Shown: in pieces, positions 8,771 to 17,899 of the stretch
Position numbering within the stretch: position 1 is the stretch's first letter
Layout: the number at the start of each line of letters is the position of its first letter
From: JBCBSZ01 sp039818945
GTDB taxonomy: Bacteria > Actinomycetota > Acidimicrobiia > Acidimicrobiales > Poriferisodalaceae
Assembly (NCBI GenBank): GCA_039818945.1
Contig: JBCBSZ010000011.1
Location: 27,273-91,272 of the forward strand
DNA length: 64,000 bases
Direction of reading: 5' to 3'
The notes under the pieces: generated by a model
The model's input: only the letters and a program-made list of their open reading frames with translations
Told to the model about the DNA's origin: nothing
The model's database searches: none
Translations under genes and position numbers: made by a program

Positions 8771-10198
8771 TCAGATGGCGAAGCCGCCCAGCTTGGTCTC
8801 GAGGTACTCGCTGATGCCCTCGCGGTGGCCCTCGCGCCCCAGACCGGAGTCCTTCATCCCACCGAAGGGGGCCGACGCCGCGGTCGGGTTGACGTCGTTG
8901 ACGCCGATGATGCCGAAGCGGAGCCGCTCGAAGGCGCGGATCGCCGTCGACAGGTCGCGCGTGTAGACGTACGCGGCGAGGCCGTAGTTGGTGTCGTTGG
9001 CGAGGTCGATGACCTCGTCGACGTCGTCGTAGACGATGACCGGTGCGACCGGACCGAACGTCTCCTCGCGGTAGATCGCCATGCCATCGGCCACGTCGGT
9101 GAGCAACGTCGGCGCGAAGAAGTGCCCGTCGGCGAACTCGCCGTCGGCGAGCCGGGTCCCGCCGACCGCGGCGTTCGCCCCCTTCGCCACCGCATCGTCG
9201 ACCTGCGCGGCCACCTTCGCCACCGCCGCCTCGTTCACGAGCGGGCCGACGCCGACGCCGTCGCTGAACCCGTTGCCGGCGCGCACCCGCCCCACGCGCT
9301 CGACCATCGTCGAGGTGAAGGCGTCGGCCTGGTCACGGTGCACGTAGAGCCGGTTGGGGGAGATGCAGGCCTGGCCGGAGTTGAGGAACTTCAGCGCCGC
9401 CGCCCCCTTCGCGGCGCGGACCGGATCGGCGTCGGGGTAGACGATGAAGGGGGCGTGGCCGCCGAGCTCGACCGACACCCGCTTGAGGTTGCCTGCGGCC
9501 GCGCCGGCGAGGTGTCGACCGACAGCGGTCGACCCGGTGAAGGTGAGCTTGGCGACCCGTGGGTCGGCCGTGAACACCTCACCGATCGGTCGGGGGTCGA
9601 GGGCGGTGACGAGGTTGACGACGCCGGGCGGGAAGCCGGCGTCGTGGAAGACCTCGTAGACCGCCTTGGCGCACAGCGGGGTCGCCTCGGCCGGCTTGAG
9701 CACGAGCGTGCAACCGGCGGCCAGCGCGGGGCCCATCTTCCTCGTCAACATCGAGATCGGGTAGTTCCACGGGGTCACGGCGGCCACCACCCCGACCGGC
9801 TGGTGGACGACGAGGAAGCGCTGGTCGGCCCGCTTGGACGGCAACCACTCGCCGATGACCCGGGTCGCCTCCTCGGCGAAGAAGCGGAGGAAGTCGGCCG
9901 CGTAGGTGACCTCGGCCCGGCTCGCCCGCAGCGGCTTGCCCTGCTCGCGGGTCATCAGCTCGGCGAGCTGGTCCGAGCGCTCCGTCATGAGTCGCCAGGC
10001 CTCGAGCAGGAGGTCGGCCCGTTCGTGGGCGGTGGTCCGGGACCAGCCGTCGAAGGCGGCGTCGGCGGCACCGATCGCCCGCTCGGCGTCGGCGCGGCCG
10101 CCGTCGGCCACGTCGGCCAGGTGCTCGCCGGTGGCCGGATCGGTGACGGGGAACGTGGCCCCGCCGGTCGCGTCGCCCCACTGGCCCTCGATGTACAT
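8771..10198 (-). CDS. NAD(P)-dependent aldehyde (succinate-semialdehyde type) dehydrogenase
   Basis: 475 residues. Key residues are visible: the nucleotide-binding PWNYPISM and GSTAVGRHLA motifs, the general base Glu in VSVELGGHAPFIV, and the catalytic Cys in NSGQACISPNRLYV. The ending (PFGGMKDSGLGREGHREG) is characteristic of the GabD/succinate-semialdehyde group, which oxidises short semialdehydes to acids. The ATG at 10198 is preferred because a TAGCGT -10 box lies eight bases before it, giving a leaderless message. The frame stays open upstream but without a better start. It follows the acyl-CoA ligase and the small unknown gene in the same direction, with its own promoter. GabD-like substrate preference is a family inference. 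Confidence 0.92.
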   Translation of the reverse strand: MYIEGQWGDATGGATFPVTDPATGEHLADVADGGRADAERAIGAADAAFDGWSRTTAHERADLLLEAWRLMTERSDQLAELMTREQGKPLRASRAEVTYAADFLRFFAEEATRVIGEWLPSKRADQRFLVVHQPVGVVAAVTPWNYPISMLTRKMGPALAAGCTLVLKPAEATPLCAKAVYEVFHDAGFPPGVVNLVTALDPRPIGEVFTADPRVAKLTFTGSTAVGRHLAGAAAGNLKRVSVELGGHAPFIVYPDADPVRAAKGAAALKFLNSGQACISPNRLYVHRDQADAFTSTMVERVGRVRAGNGFSDGVGVGPLVNEAAVAKVAAQVDDAVAKGANAAVGGTRLADGEFADGHFFAPTLLTDVADGMAIYREETFGPVAPVIVYDDVDEVIDLANDTNYGLAAYVYTRDLSTAIRAFERLRFGIIGVNDVNPTAASAPFGGMKDSGLGREGHREGISEYLETKLGGFAI

Positions 10199-10206
10199 GG
10201 AGCGGG

Positions 10207-10212
10207 ACGCTA
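10207..10212 (-). promoter_or_regulatory. -10 box TAGCGT of the aldehyde dehydrogenase gene
   Basis: TAGCGT on the minus strand, eight bases before the ATG at 10198, predicts a leaderless transcript. Its first three bases are also the TAG stop codon of the upstream gene (10210-10212). Confidence 0.55.
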
Positions 10213-10596
10213 CCCCCTGCTCCGCTCCCGCCAGTCGGTGGGCGTCATCCACCGCACCTCGGCGATCCCGAGGTCGAGGCGCAGGACCTCGTCGAGCAGA
10301 TCGGCGACGCGCTGGCGGTCGGCCTCGTCGCGCCGACCGATGAGGCGACCCGACGCAAAGGTGATCTGCCCGACCGAGAGGAACCGCTCGAGGGGACCGC
10401 CGGGCGGCGCGCCGATGAGCACGGAGACGAGCTGACCACCGAGCTCGACGCTGAGCTCGGTGGCCCGCTCGATCGTGGTCGGCGCGGTGGTGGCGATGTC
10501 GCGGGCGTCGAGCGCCGACGCGAGCGCCGTGCACAGCTCGTCGGGACCGGACATCGCCTCGAACGCAGCGACCGTGCGGGGCTCGACGGCGGCCAT
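10210..10596 (-). CDS. Hypothetical protein, downstream partner of acyl-CoA ligase
   Basis: 128 residues from an ATG at 10596, seven bases after the stop of the acyl-CoA ligase gene, so almost surely co-transcribed. I recognise no family. It is a soluble alpha/beta-looking protein: a helical N-terminal third (PDELCTALASALDAR), a hydrophobic strand (LVSVLIGAP), then strand VGQITFASG and a helix rich in Arg/Asp (DEADRQRVADLLDEVLRL). The stop codon TAG is part of the -10 element of the next gene. Its tight spacing suggests a role tied to the ligase, for example as an accessory or acyl-CoA binding protein, but nothing in the sequence proves that. Confidence 0.65.
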   Translation of the reverse strand: MAAVEPRTVAAFEAMSGPDELCTALASALDARDIATTAPTTIERATELSVELGGQLVSVLIGAPPGGPLERFLSVGQITFASGRLIGRRDEADRQRVADLLDEVLRLDLGIAEVRWMTPTDWRERSRG

Positions 10597-10603
10597 GGCG
10601 TCG

Positions 10604-12331
10604 TCAGTCGGCGCCGATGAGCACGTCGCGCAGCTCTCGCTTGAGGAACTTGCCGTTGGCGTTTCGGGGCAGGTTCTGGTCGAGGAACCAGACGCGGCCC
10701 GGGATCTTGTGCTTCGCGATCTGCGGCTCGAGGTGGGCATGCAGGGCGGCCTCGTCGAGCGAGGTGCCCGGTCGCAACACGATGGCGACGGCGACGTCCT
10801 CGCCGAGCCGCTCGTCCGGTACGCCGAAGACGGCCGCCTCGGCGACGGCGTCGTGGGTGTAGATCGCCGACTCGACCTCGGCGCAGTAGACGTTCTCACC
10901 GCCGCGGAGCACCATGTCCTTGGCCCGGTCGACGATGTAGACGAAGCCGTCCTCGTCGATGCGGGCGATGTCGCCGGTGTTGAACCACCCGTCGCGGATG
11001 GCCTCCGCCGTGGCCTCGGGCCGGTTGAGGTAGCCCTTGATCACCACGGGCCCCCTCACGCAGAGCTCGCCGGTCGAGCCCGGGGGCAGCTCCTCGCCGC
11101 TCTCGTCCACCAGCTTGGCGTCGAGGGTCGGCACGAGCGGCCCGGCCGACTCCGGCTTGGCGGTGAAGAAGATCGAGGCGTTGGCCGTGGCGATGCCGTG
11201 GGTCTCGGTCAGCCCGTAGCCGGTGCTCGGCGCCCCCTGGGGGAGCGCCTCGTCGATCTTGCCGACCAGGTCGGGCTGCAGCGGTGCGCCACCGCCGCCC
11301 ATGCCCTGCAGGCTCGAGGTGTCGCGACGCTCCCAGTCGGGGTGCTGCAGCAGCTCGCGGCTCATGGTGGGCACGCCGCTGAAGTTGTTCACTTGCTCCC
11401 GCTCGATCAGCTCCAGCGCGCGGGCGGCGTCCCACCTGTAGGTGAGGACGAGCTTGCCGCCCGTGGCCGTGGCCGGGTGCAGCAGGCAGTTGTTGGCCGT
11501 GACGTGGAACAGCGGCGTCGGCGCCATGATCGTGGTCTGGGCCGCTGGGTCCGGCGGGGCCGGGGGCTCGACGCCGGCCGCCGCCGCGGCCTTGGCGCCG
11601 GCGGAGGCGACGGCCATCTGGAAGAACGCCAGGTGCATGAGGTTGTGCACCGAGCCTCGATGGGTGAGCTGCGCACCCTTCGGGAAGCCGGTGGTGCCCG
11701 ACGTGTAGAAGATGCACACGTCGTCGTCGGGATGGATCGTCGCCTCTGGGAGCTCGGCGGGGGCGTTCGCGGCGTCGACGACGTCCGCCCAGCGGCTGGC
11801 GTCGTCGGGCAGGTCGCGATCCGAGCGCACCGACAGCAGGTGGATCGGTCCGTCCGCTCGCACCGCGTCGAGGTGGGGCAGGACCCGCTCGACGCGCTCG
11901 TCGTCGGCGATGAGCACCTTCGGCCGGCTGTCGGTCAGCCCGTACTCCATCTCGGGGCCCGTCCACCAGGCGTTCATGCCCACGGTCGCCGCGCCGAGCG
12001 CCGTGGTCGCCCAGTAGCCGACGACCCACTCGGGATAGTTCCGCATGGCGATCGCGACCCGATTGCCGGGACCGACGCCGTGGTCGTTCCGGAGGACGTG
12101 AGCGAGCGAGCGGACCTGGGCGTGGACCTCGGCGTACGTGAAGCGCTCGTCCTCGAAGACGAGGTACGTGCGATCGGCGTGGACCGCCGTCAACTCCCAG
12201 ATCATCCGCATGTCGGGCGGGGCGGCGGCGAAGACCCGCATCGGGATGCCGCGGACCTCCGTCTCGGTCGTCGCGAAGGGCGATCCCTCGGCGAGGAGCT
12301 CCTGCGTGGCTGCGTGGAGATGGTCGATCAC
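10604..12331 (-). CDS. Fatty-acid/carboxylate--CoA ligase (AMP-forming)
   Basis: 575 residues from a GTG. It activates a carboxylic acid to an acyl-adenylate and then to the CoA thioester. All ANL-family motifs are present: the P-loop-like YTSGTTGFPKG about residue 190, the adenine motif region GYGLTET, the hinge region DGWFNTGDIARIDEDGF, and the catalytic lysine in NANGKFLKREL near the end. An Ala/Pro-rich insertion (GAKAAAAAGVEPPAPPDPA) after the P-loop is unusual and probably a surface loop. It belongs to the FadD3/FadD13-like actinobacterial group used for medium or long chain and cyclic acids. It is divergent from the methyltransferase gene and leads a two-gene transcript with the 128-residue unknown. 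Confidence 0.93.
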   Translation of the reverse strand: MIDHLHAATQELLAEGSPFATTETEVRGIPMRVFAAAPPDMRMIWELTAVHADRTYLVFEDERFTYAEVHAQVRSLAHVLRNDHGVGPGNRVAIAMRNYPEWVVGYWATTALGAATVGMNAWWTGPEMEYGLTDSRPKVLIADDERVERVLPHLDAVRADGPIHLLSVRSDRDLPDDASRWADVVDAANAPAELPEATIHPDDDVCIFYTSGTTGFPKGAQLTHRGSVHNLMHLAFFQMAVASAGAKAAAAAGVEPPAPPDPAAQTTIMAPTPLFHVTANNCLLHPATATGGKLVLTYRWDAARALELIEREQVNNFSGVPTMSRELLQHPDWERRDTSSLQGMGGGGAPLQPDLVGKIDEALPQGAPSTGYGLTETHGIATANASIFFTAKPESAGPLVPTLDAKLVDESGEELPPGSTGELCVRGPVVIKGYLNRPEATAEAIRDGWFNTGDIARIDEDGFVYIVDRAKDMVLRGGENVYCAEVESAIYTHDAVAEAAVFGVPDERLGEDVAVAIVLRPGTSLDEAALHAHLEPQIAKHKIPGRVWFLDQNLPRNANGKFLKRELRDVLIGAD

Positions 12332-12389
12332 CGGGCGAGTTTCGCCGAATCAGCGTGACCGACGCCACGTGAGACGGCAGTCTGCTGAG

Positions 12390-13199
12390 ATGGTCGATCG
12401 CGAGCGGCGCTACACCCACGGTCACCAGGAGAGCGTGCTCCGCTCCCACCGGTGGCGGACGGCGGAGAACTCCGCCGGGTACCTCCTCGGTGAGCTCGTG
12501 CCCGGTCGCTCGCTGCTCGACGTGGGGTGCGGCCCGGGCACGCTCACCGCCGACCTCGCCGACCGCGTGGCGCCCGGTCGGGTGGTCGCGCTGGACGCCG
12601 CCGAGGACGTGCTCGCGGAGGCTCGCGCGACGCTCGACGCGCGAGGGCGCTCCGACGTCGAGGTCGTCGTCGGCGACGTGTACGCGCTCGACCTGCCCGA
12701 CGACACCTTCGACGTGGTGCACGCCCACCAGGTCCTCCAGCACCTGGGCGACCCCGTCGCCGCCCTCCGGGAGCTGCGCCGGGTCGCCCGGCCGGGCGGG
12801 CGGGTGGCGGTCCGCGACGCCGACTACGAGGCGATGACCTGGTGGCCGGACGTGCCGGAGCTGGACCGCTGGCTCGACGTCTACCGGGCGACGGCGAGGG
12901 CGAACGGCGCCGAGCCCGACGCCGGGCGCCGCCTCCTCGACTGGGCGCGGCAGGCCGGCTTCGCCGACATCGAGGCGTCGGCCTCGGTCTGGTGCTTCTC
13001 GTCGGAGGCGGACCGACGGTGGTGGGGCTCGCTCTGGGCCGACCGATGCCTGGGGTCGAGCTTCGCCGACCAGGCGCCGGCCCACGGGCTCGTCGACGCC
13101 GAGGAGCTGGATCGCATCGCTGCCGGATGGCGTCGTTGGGCCGACGCGCCGGACGGCTGGTTCGTCGTCGTGCACGGCGAGGTCATCGCGCGCCCCTGA
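12390..13199 (+). CDS. Class I SAM-dependent methyltransferase
   Basis: 269 residues. Motif I LLDVGCGPGTLTADLA (about 45-60), an acidic residue at the end of strand 2 (VVALDAAED), motif II region GDVYALDLPDDTFDVV and motif III LRRVARPGGRVAV define a Rossmann-fold methyltransferase of the UbiE/COQ5-like Methyltransf_11 group. The N-terminus (ERRYTHGHQESVL) is typical of actinobacterial proteins in this group. The acceptor substrate is unknown; small lipophilic molecules are usual. The ATG at 12390 is chosen because the family core starts soon after it and it clears the divergent ligase gene. No obvious Shine-Dalgarno is seen, so translation may be leaderless. Confidence 0.88.
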   Translation: MVDRERRYTHGHQESVLRSHRWRTAENSAGYLLGELVPGRSLLDVGCGPGTLTADLADRVAPGRVVALDAAEDVLAEARATLDARGRSDVEVVVGDVYALDLPDDTFDVVHAHQVLQHLGDPVAALRELRRVARPGGRVAVRDADYEAMTWWPDVPELDRWLDVYRATARANGAEPDAGRRLLDWARQAGFADIEASASVWCFSSEADRRWWGSLWADRCLGSSFADQAPAHGLVDAEELDRIAAGWRRWADAPDGWFVVVHGEVIARP

Positions 13200-13254
13200 A
13201 CGGACGGTGGACAGAGCACTAGCCTCGGCGCCCGGCCGAGTGGGGGAGGCTCCG

Positions 13255-14982
13255 GTGACGCGTTGGATCGAGGACTGGCACTACGACCCGCGGTTCCCGT
13301 TCTGGACGAGGGCGAACGTCGGTGAGGTCCTGCCCGAGCCGCCGAGCCCGCTGGGGTGGAGCCTGGTCTTCGAGCCGGGTTGCCTCATGGGATGGCGCGA
13401 CTGCATGGTCGATCGCCTCGGCATCGGGAGCGACGAGGTCCACCCGACCCAACCACCGGTGATGGGCACGTTCGGCGGCTACGCCTACCTGGGCGCCTCG
13501 ATCACCCGGATCTGGGCGGAGCGCACGCCGGGGATGTCGGCCGAGGCGATCGACGCCGCCTACTACGGCGATCACCCGGACGTGCCGCCCTACGTCGCCG
13601 AGCCGTGGCACGAGAACCCCGCGACCACCGAGGTCATGGAGCGATGGCTCGGGTGGGTGATGGCCGACCTCGACCAGTCCGAGCTCGAGGCCGATCGGGT
13701 CGAGTCCCGGCGCATCCGCGACGAACGGCCCGTCTTCGACGAGCTCACCGACGACGAGCTGCTCGAGCGGGCCCGCTCGCTCGTACCGATGTGCCGCCGG
13801 ATGTTCGATCAGCACATCAACCAGTCGGCCGCGGCGAGCATCGGCCCCGGCGTGATCGGCGCGGTGTGCGAGGCGATCGGTCAGCCCAAGGCGGCGCTGC
13901 GCCTCATCGCCGGGCTCGGTGGCGTCGACTCCGCCGCGCCGTCGTACGCGATGTGGGAGCTGTCGCGGCTCGTCCGATCGTCCGACGGGCTGACGGCGGC
14001 CTTCGACGACGGCCTCGACGGGCTGGAGGAGCGCCTCGCGGCGCTCGACGAGCCCCGGTTCGCCCGTGCGCTCGAGGAGTTCTTCGTCGAGTTCGGGTCC
14101 CGCGGTCCGAACGAGTGGGACGTGCACTCGCCGACCTGGGAGACCGACCGACGCATCGCGCTGGCGAGCATCGACCGGATGCGGGTGGCCGACGACGACG
14201 CCGATCCGACCGGCGAGCACGAGACCAGGCGGGCCGAGCGAGAGGCCCTGGCCGAGACGATCACCGAGGCCCTCGCCGCCGATCCCGAGGCGCAGGGCCA
14301 GTTCGTCGCCGCACTGGCCTCGGCGGCCGTCTTCGTGCCGGGCCGCGAGCGCTCGAAGACGAGCATCATCCGGGTCATCGGTGAGATGCGCGCTGCGGTG
14401 CTCGAGCTCGGCCGGCGGGCAGTCGACGCCGGCGACCTCGACGACGCCGCCGACATCTGCCTGCTCTTCGACGACGAGCTCGACGGGTTCGTCGCCGGCG
14501 AGCGGGCCGGCCTGCGCGAGCTCGTCGCCGAGCGGCAGGCCCACTTCGACTGGCTCCACGGCCTGGAGCCACCCTTCCTCTTCTCCGGCGACCCGGTGCC
14601 CAACACCGAGTGGCCCCGCCGAGGTGCGGACGAGGTCGCGGTGGCGGGCGCCGGCGACATCGTCGCCGGGGTCCCTGGCTGCCCCGGCGTGGCCCGGGGT
14701 CGGGCTCGGGTGGTGCTCGACGCCTCCGACCCGACCGCCCTCGAGCCGGGCGACATCCTCGTCGCCCCGGTGACCGATCCCGCCTGGACGCCGCTGTTCG
14801 TTCCGGCGGCTGGCGTCGTCGTAGACGTCGGCGCCCCGCTGAGCCACGCCATCATCGTCAGTCGCGAGCTCGGCATCCCGTGCGTGGTCTCGGCCACGGG
14901 CGCGACGCGGCGGATCCCCGACGGCGCGACCGTCGAGGTCGACGGCGCGACCGGCAAGGTCACGGTCGTGAGCGTCCCCTGA
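13255..14982 (+). CDS. PEP-utilising-enzyme-like protein (swivel/phosphohistidine domain) without ATP-grasp domain
   Basis: 575 residues. The start is a GTG eight bases or less after GGGGGAGG (13242-13249). The N-terminus carries FWTRANVGEVLPEPPSPLGW, which matches the central linker of rifampin phosphotransferase and PEP synthase-like proteins. The C-terminal about 90 residues are the mobile swivel domain with the phosphorylatable histidine in GAPLSHAIIVSRELGIPCVV. The ATP-binding domain that normally precedes these parts is absent, and no gene for it lies nearby, so it cannot be a complete PEP synthase or rifampin phosphotransferase. Stand-alone proteins of this shape occur in other actinobacteria with no known function. 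It precedes a P450 in the same direction. A TAGCCT hexamer near 13220 could be its -10 box. Confidence 0.85.
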   Translation: MTRWIEDWHYDPRFPFWTRANVGEVLPEPPSPLGWSLVFEPGCLMGWRDCMVDRLGIGSDEVHPTQPPVMGTFGGYAYLGASITRIWAERTPGMSAEAIDAAYYGDHPDVPPYVAEPWHENPATTEVMERWLGWVMADLDQSELEADRVESRRIRDERPVFDELTDDELLERARSLVPMCRRMFDQHINQSAAASIGPGVIGAVCEAIGQPKAALRLIAGLGGVDSAAPSYAMWELSRLVRSSDGLTAAFDDGLDGLEERLAALDEPRFARALEEFFVEFGSRGPNEWDVHSPTWETDRRIALASIDRMRVADDDADPTGEHETRRAEREALAETITEALAADPEAQGQFVAALASAAVFVPGRERSKTSIIRVIGEMRAAVLELGRRAVDAGDLDDAADICLLFDDELDGFVAGERAGLRELVAERQAHFDWLHGLEPPFLFSGDPVPNTEWPRRGADEVAVAGAGDIVAGVPGCPGVARGRARVVLDASDPTALEPGDILVAPVTDPAWTPLFVPAAGVVVDVGAPLSHAIIVSRELGIPCVVSATGATRRIPDGATVEVDGATGKVTVVSVP

Positions 14983-15017
14983 TCTCGGCCACTTCGGGCT
15001 GACGGGGGCGGCACGGC

Positions 15018-15023
15018 TAACGT
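15018..15023 (+). promoter_or_regulatory. -10 box TAACGT upstream of the P450 gene
   Basis: TAACGT 36 bases before the ATG, followed by a leader with a strong Shine-Dalgarno GGGGAGGG at 15045-15052, seven bases from the start codon. This shows the P450 gene has its own promoter. Confidence 0.4.
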
Positions 15024-15059
15024 CGATCTCCTTCGAGACCCCGTGGGGAGGGCGTAGCG

Positions 15060-16325
15060 ATGACCGACGTCGGCGAGATCGACCTCGAGACGTACAACCC
15101 GATGGACCGAGAGGTCCAGCAGTGCCCGTTCCCGCACTACGCGGCCCTTCGCGAGCAGGCGCCCGTCTACCTGCATCCCGGGACGGGGATGTACTTCATC
15201 TCCAAGCTCGAGACGGTCAAGCAGGTCCTGCTCGACACGGCGACGTTCTCGTCTCGCATGTCGAACGTCGGGACGGCCGGTTCGCCCGAGGTCATGAAGC
15301 GGGCGGCCGAGATCGCCGCCGAGGGCTGGCCCCGCGTCGACACCATGCTCACGATCGATCCGCCCCACCAGCCCCGCTACCGCAAGCTGGTCTCCAAGGC
15401 GTTCACCGCCCGCCGCATCGCCGCGCTCGAGGACGAGATCCGGGCCATCACCGTCGACCTCATCGACCGGTTCCCGGAGTCCGGGACGATCGACTTCCAC
15501 GCCGACTTCGCCGTGGCCCTGCCGGTCAAGGTCATCCACCACGCCCTGAACATGGACGACTCGGTCGTGGACCGGATCAAGCCATGGAGCGACGACGCCG
15601 TCGCCACCCTCGGCGCCCACGTCACCGACGAGCGGCGACTCGAGGCCGTCCGCGGCATCGTCGACTCGCAGAAGTACTGGTTCTCGGAGTACGAGCGCCG
15701 CCTCGCCGAGCCCCAGGACGACATCCTCTCGGACGTCGCCCACGGCGACTTCCACGACCCCGACACCGACGAGGTCCGCAAGCTCACCTTCCCGGAGGTC
15801 TTCGGGATCATCCAGCAGCTGATGGTGGCCGGCAACGAGACCACGACGAAGCTGCTCAACGAGACGATCAAGATGCTGATCGAGAACCCGCAGTGGTGGG
15901 AGCGCATCGTCGCCGACCCCGACCAGATCCCTGCGGTGGTCGAGGAAGGGCTCCGGCTGTCGTCGCCGAACCAGGGGCTCTTCCGGACGGTCACCACCGA
16001 CACCGAGCTGGAGGGCGTGGCGATCCCGGCCGGATCGCGACTGTGGGTGATGTTCGGCTCGGCCAACCGTGACGAGGACGTCTTCCCGGACTCCGAGAGC
16101 TTCGACGCCGACCGCGAGAACGTCCGCGATCACGTCGCCTTCGGCAAGGGCCAGCACTTCTGCCCCGGTGCTCCGCTGTCGCGGCTCGAGGCGAAGGTGG
16201 CGCTCGAGGAGCTGGCCAAGCGCATCGAGCTGCCGGCGTTCTCGGCCGGCAACACCTTCGAGTACGAGCCGAGCTTCATCCTCCGCGGCCTCGCCGAGCT
16301 GCGACTCGACGTCACCAGGCGCTGA
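15060..16325 (+). CDS. Cytochrome P450
   Basis: 421 residues, the usual length for a soluble bacterial P450. The heme-binding loop FGKGQHFCPGAPLSRLEAK places the axial cysteine at residue 368. The I-helix oxygen-activation motif AGNETTTK (about residue 262) and the ExxR of the K-helix (EEGLRL) are intact, so it should be an active monooxygenase. It needs a ferredoxin and reductase, which are not encoded nearby. The N-terminus has no membrane anchor. Many actinobacterial P450s of this look hydroxylate sterols, terpenes or fatty acids; the substrate is unknown here. A clear Shine-Dalgarno (GGGGAGGG) fixes the start. Confidence 0.95.
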   Translation: MTDVGEIDLETYNPMDREVQQCPFPHYAALREQAPVYLHPGTGMYFISKLETVKQVLLDTATFSSRMSNVGTAGSPEVMKRAAEIAAEGWPRVDTMLTIDPPHQPRYRKLVSKAFTARRIAALEDEIRAITVDLIDRFPESGTIDFHADFAVALPVKVIHHALNMDDSVVDRIKPWSDDAVATLGAHVTDERRLEAVRGIVDSQKYWFSEYERRLAEPQDDILSDVAHGDFHDPDTDEVRKLTFPEVFGIIQQLMVAGNETTTKLLNETIKMLIENPQWWERIVADPDQIPAVVEEGLRLSSPNQGLFRTVTTDTELEGVAIPAGSRLWVMFGSANRDEDVFPDSESFDADRENVRDHVAFGKGQHFCPGAPLSRLEAKVALEELAKRIELPAFSAGNTFEYEPSFILRGLAELRLDVTRR

Positions 16326-16408
16326 GCGAGCCCGCCGGGGTGCCTTGAGCCGGCCGTCGGGGTCGAGGAAGCTGGTCGCCGCCCACTCCGACCCGAGGTC
16401 CCACCGTC

Positions 16409-17899
16409 ATGGAGCGCCGCCTCCTCGATCAGCGCTACGAGCTCGACGAGCTCATCGGCGCGGGCGGGATGGGGCGGGTCCACGCTGCGACCGATCGGCG
16501 CCTCGGGCGACGCGTGGCGGTCAAGGTGCTGCACCCCGAGCGCGGCGACACCGCCAACGCCCGCCGGCTCGAGCTCGAGGCGGTCCTCGCCGCCCGCATC
16601 CACCACCCCAACGTCGTCGGCGTCTTCGACGCCGGTCGCGACGCGGACGGCGCTCCCTACGTGGTGATGGAGCTCGTGCGGGGTGTCAGCCTGCGCGAGC
16701 ACCTGGCCAGCCGGGGCCCGCTGCCGGTCGAGCGGGTGGTCGACATCGGGGTCCAGGTCCTGGCCGGCCTCGGTGCGCTCCACGGGGCGGGGTTGCTCCA
16801 CCGCGACGTGACGCCGGCCAACGTGCTGCTCACCGCCGACGGGACGGTCAAGCTCGCCGATCTCGGGATCGCCCGCCCGGTCGATCGCGTGCCAGACGAT
16901 CTGACCCGGCCGGGTGACCTGCTCGGCACGGCCGCCTACCTGGCCCCCGAGCGGGCGATGGGCGAGCCGGCCACCCCGGCGTCGGACCTCTACGCCCTCG
17001 CAGTCGTCCTCTACGAGGCCGCGACCGGCTCGTCGCCGTACCCGGCCGCAGGGGGGAGCGCCGCGGCGTTGGCCCATCTCACCCACGAGGCGACCCCCGT
17101 GCGCGACCTCCGGCCGGAGGTCCCCGTCGCGCTCGCCGAGGAGATCCACCGCGGCCTCGCCAAGGAGCCCGGCGCGCGGCGGCCCGATGCGGTGTCGATG
17201 CGCACCGCGATGCTCGTGGCGCTCGACGACCTGCCGGCGCATCGCGACACCACGGCGCTGCCCGCCGTCGAGCCGAGCCGTGTCGACGAGCCGACGGCAC
17301 CGATGGTCGGTGGGAGCGTCGTCGACGAACCGACGCTGGTCCAGGGCGCTGCGGTGCCGACGACGCGGCGCCGGCGGTGGCGCGGCCCGATGGTCGGTGC
17401 GCTGGCGGTGGCCATCGCTGCCGCGGCCGGCTTCGGGCTCGCTGCGGCGATGCTCGACGACGGCGACGGTGACGTCGCGCTGGCGGCCGCTGCGACCCTC
17501 CCGCCGACGACGAGCATCGCTCCGACGACCTCGACGACCGCCGCCACGACCACCACGACGTCGACGACCACGACCACGACCAGCACGACTACCACGGTGC
17601 CGACGACGACCGAGCCGCCGGCGCCGCCGACCGAGCTCGACGAGCTCATCGAGCTGGTCGAGGACGACCCGGCGGCCGTCGGCCAGCGGGGTCGCGTCCT
17701 GCTCGACAAGCTCGACGGCTGGGAGGACTTCGACAGCCGCAAGCTGTACGGCGTCGTCGCCGACATCGAGCGGTGGCTGGACCGCGATCGCATCGATCCC
17801 GAGGTCGGCATCGCGTTCGTCGATGCGCTGAAGGAGCTCGCCGACGAGCGCGAGGACGACGAGGACGACGACGAGGACGACGACGAGGACGACGACTGA
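16409..17899 (+). CDS. Membrane-anchored Ser/Thr protein kinase with acidic C-terminal tail
   Basis: 496 residues. The cytoplasmic kinase domain (about 1-270) has the glycine loop GAGGMG, the ATP lysine in VAVKVL, the catalytic loop HRDVTPANVLL and the metal motif as DLG. The catalytic loop has Thr where most kinases have Lys (HRDxKPxN), a variant that may lower or alter activity. A single membrane segment follows near residues 327-347 (GALAVAIAAAAGFGLAAA). Outside are a Thr-rich low-complexity linker, a small helical domain (ELIELVEDDPAAVG...) and a tail of 15 Glu/Asp residues encoded by a 12-base repeat. PASTA domains are absent. The stop overlaps the start of a SixA-like phosphatase (TGATG), so kinase and phosphatase are co-translated. 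Confidence 0.9.
   Translation: MERRLLDQRYELDELIGAGGMGRVHAATDRRLGRRVAVKVLHPERGDTANARRLELEAVLAARIHHPNVVGVFDAGRDADGAPYVVMELVRGVSLREHLASRGPLPVERVVDIGVQVLAGLGALHGAGLLHRDVTPANVLLTADGTVKLADLGIARPVDRVPDDLTRPGDLLGTAAYLAPERAMGEPATPASDLYALAVVLYEAATGSSPYPAAGGSAAALAHLTHEATPVRDLRPEVPVALAEEIHRGLAKEPGARRPDAVSMRTAMLVALDDLPAHRDTTALPAVEPSRVDEPTAPMVGGSVVDEPTLVQGAAVPTTRRRRWRGPMVGALAVAIAAAAGFGLAAAMLDDGDGDVALAAAATLPPTTSIAPTTSTTAATTTTTSTTTTTTSTTTTVPTTTEPPAPPTELDELIELVEDDPAAVGQRGRVLLDKLDGWEDFDSRKLYGVVADIERWLDRDRIDPEVGIAFVDALKELADEREDDEDDDEDDDEDDD
17852..17896 (+). repeat. 12-base tandem repeat encoding acidic tail
   Basis: GAGGACGACGAC-type unit repeated about 3.75 times at the 3' end of the kinase gene, encoding the Glu-Asp-Asp-Asp tail. 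Such runs change length easily by slippage. The acidic tail is extracellular by topology and could bind cations. Confidence 0.8.

Noticed and set aside
10604..13199. A natural-product cluster (ligase, methyltransferase, P450, large BTAD regulator)
   Set aside because: The genes are on both strands with separate promoters, and no synthase (PKS, NRPS or terpene) is present.
17520..17630. Thr-coding ACG/ACC run as a possible repeat or CRISPR-like array
   Set aside because: It is a codon-level low-complexity linker inside the kinase gene, with no spacers or conserved repeats.
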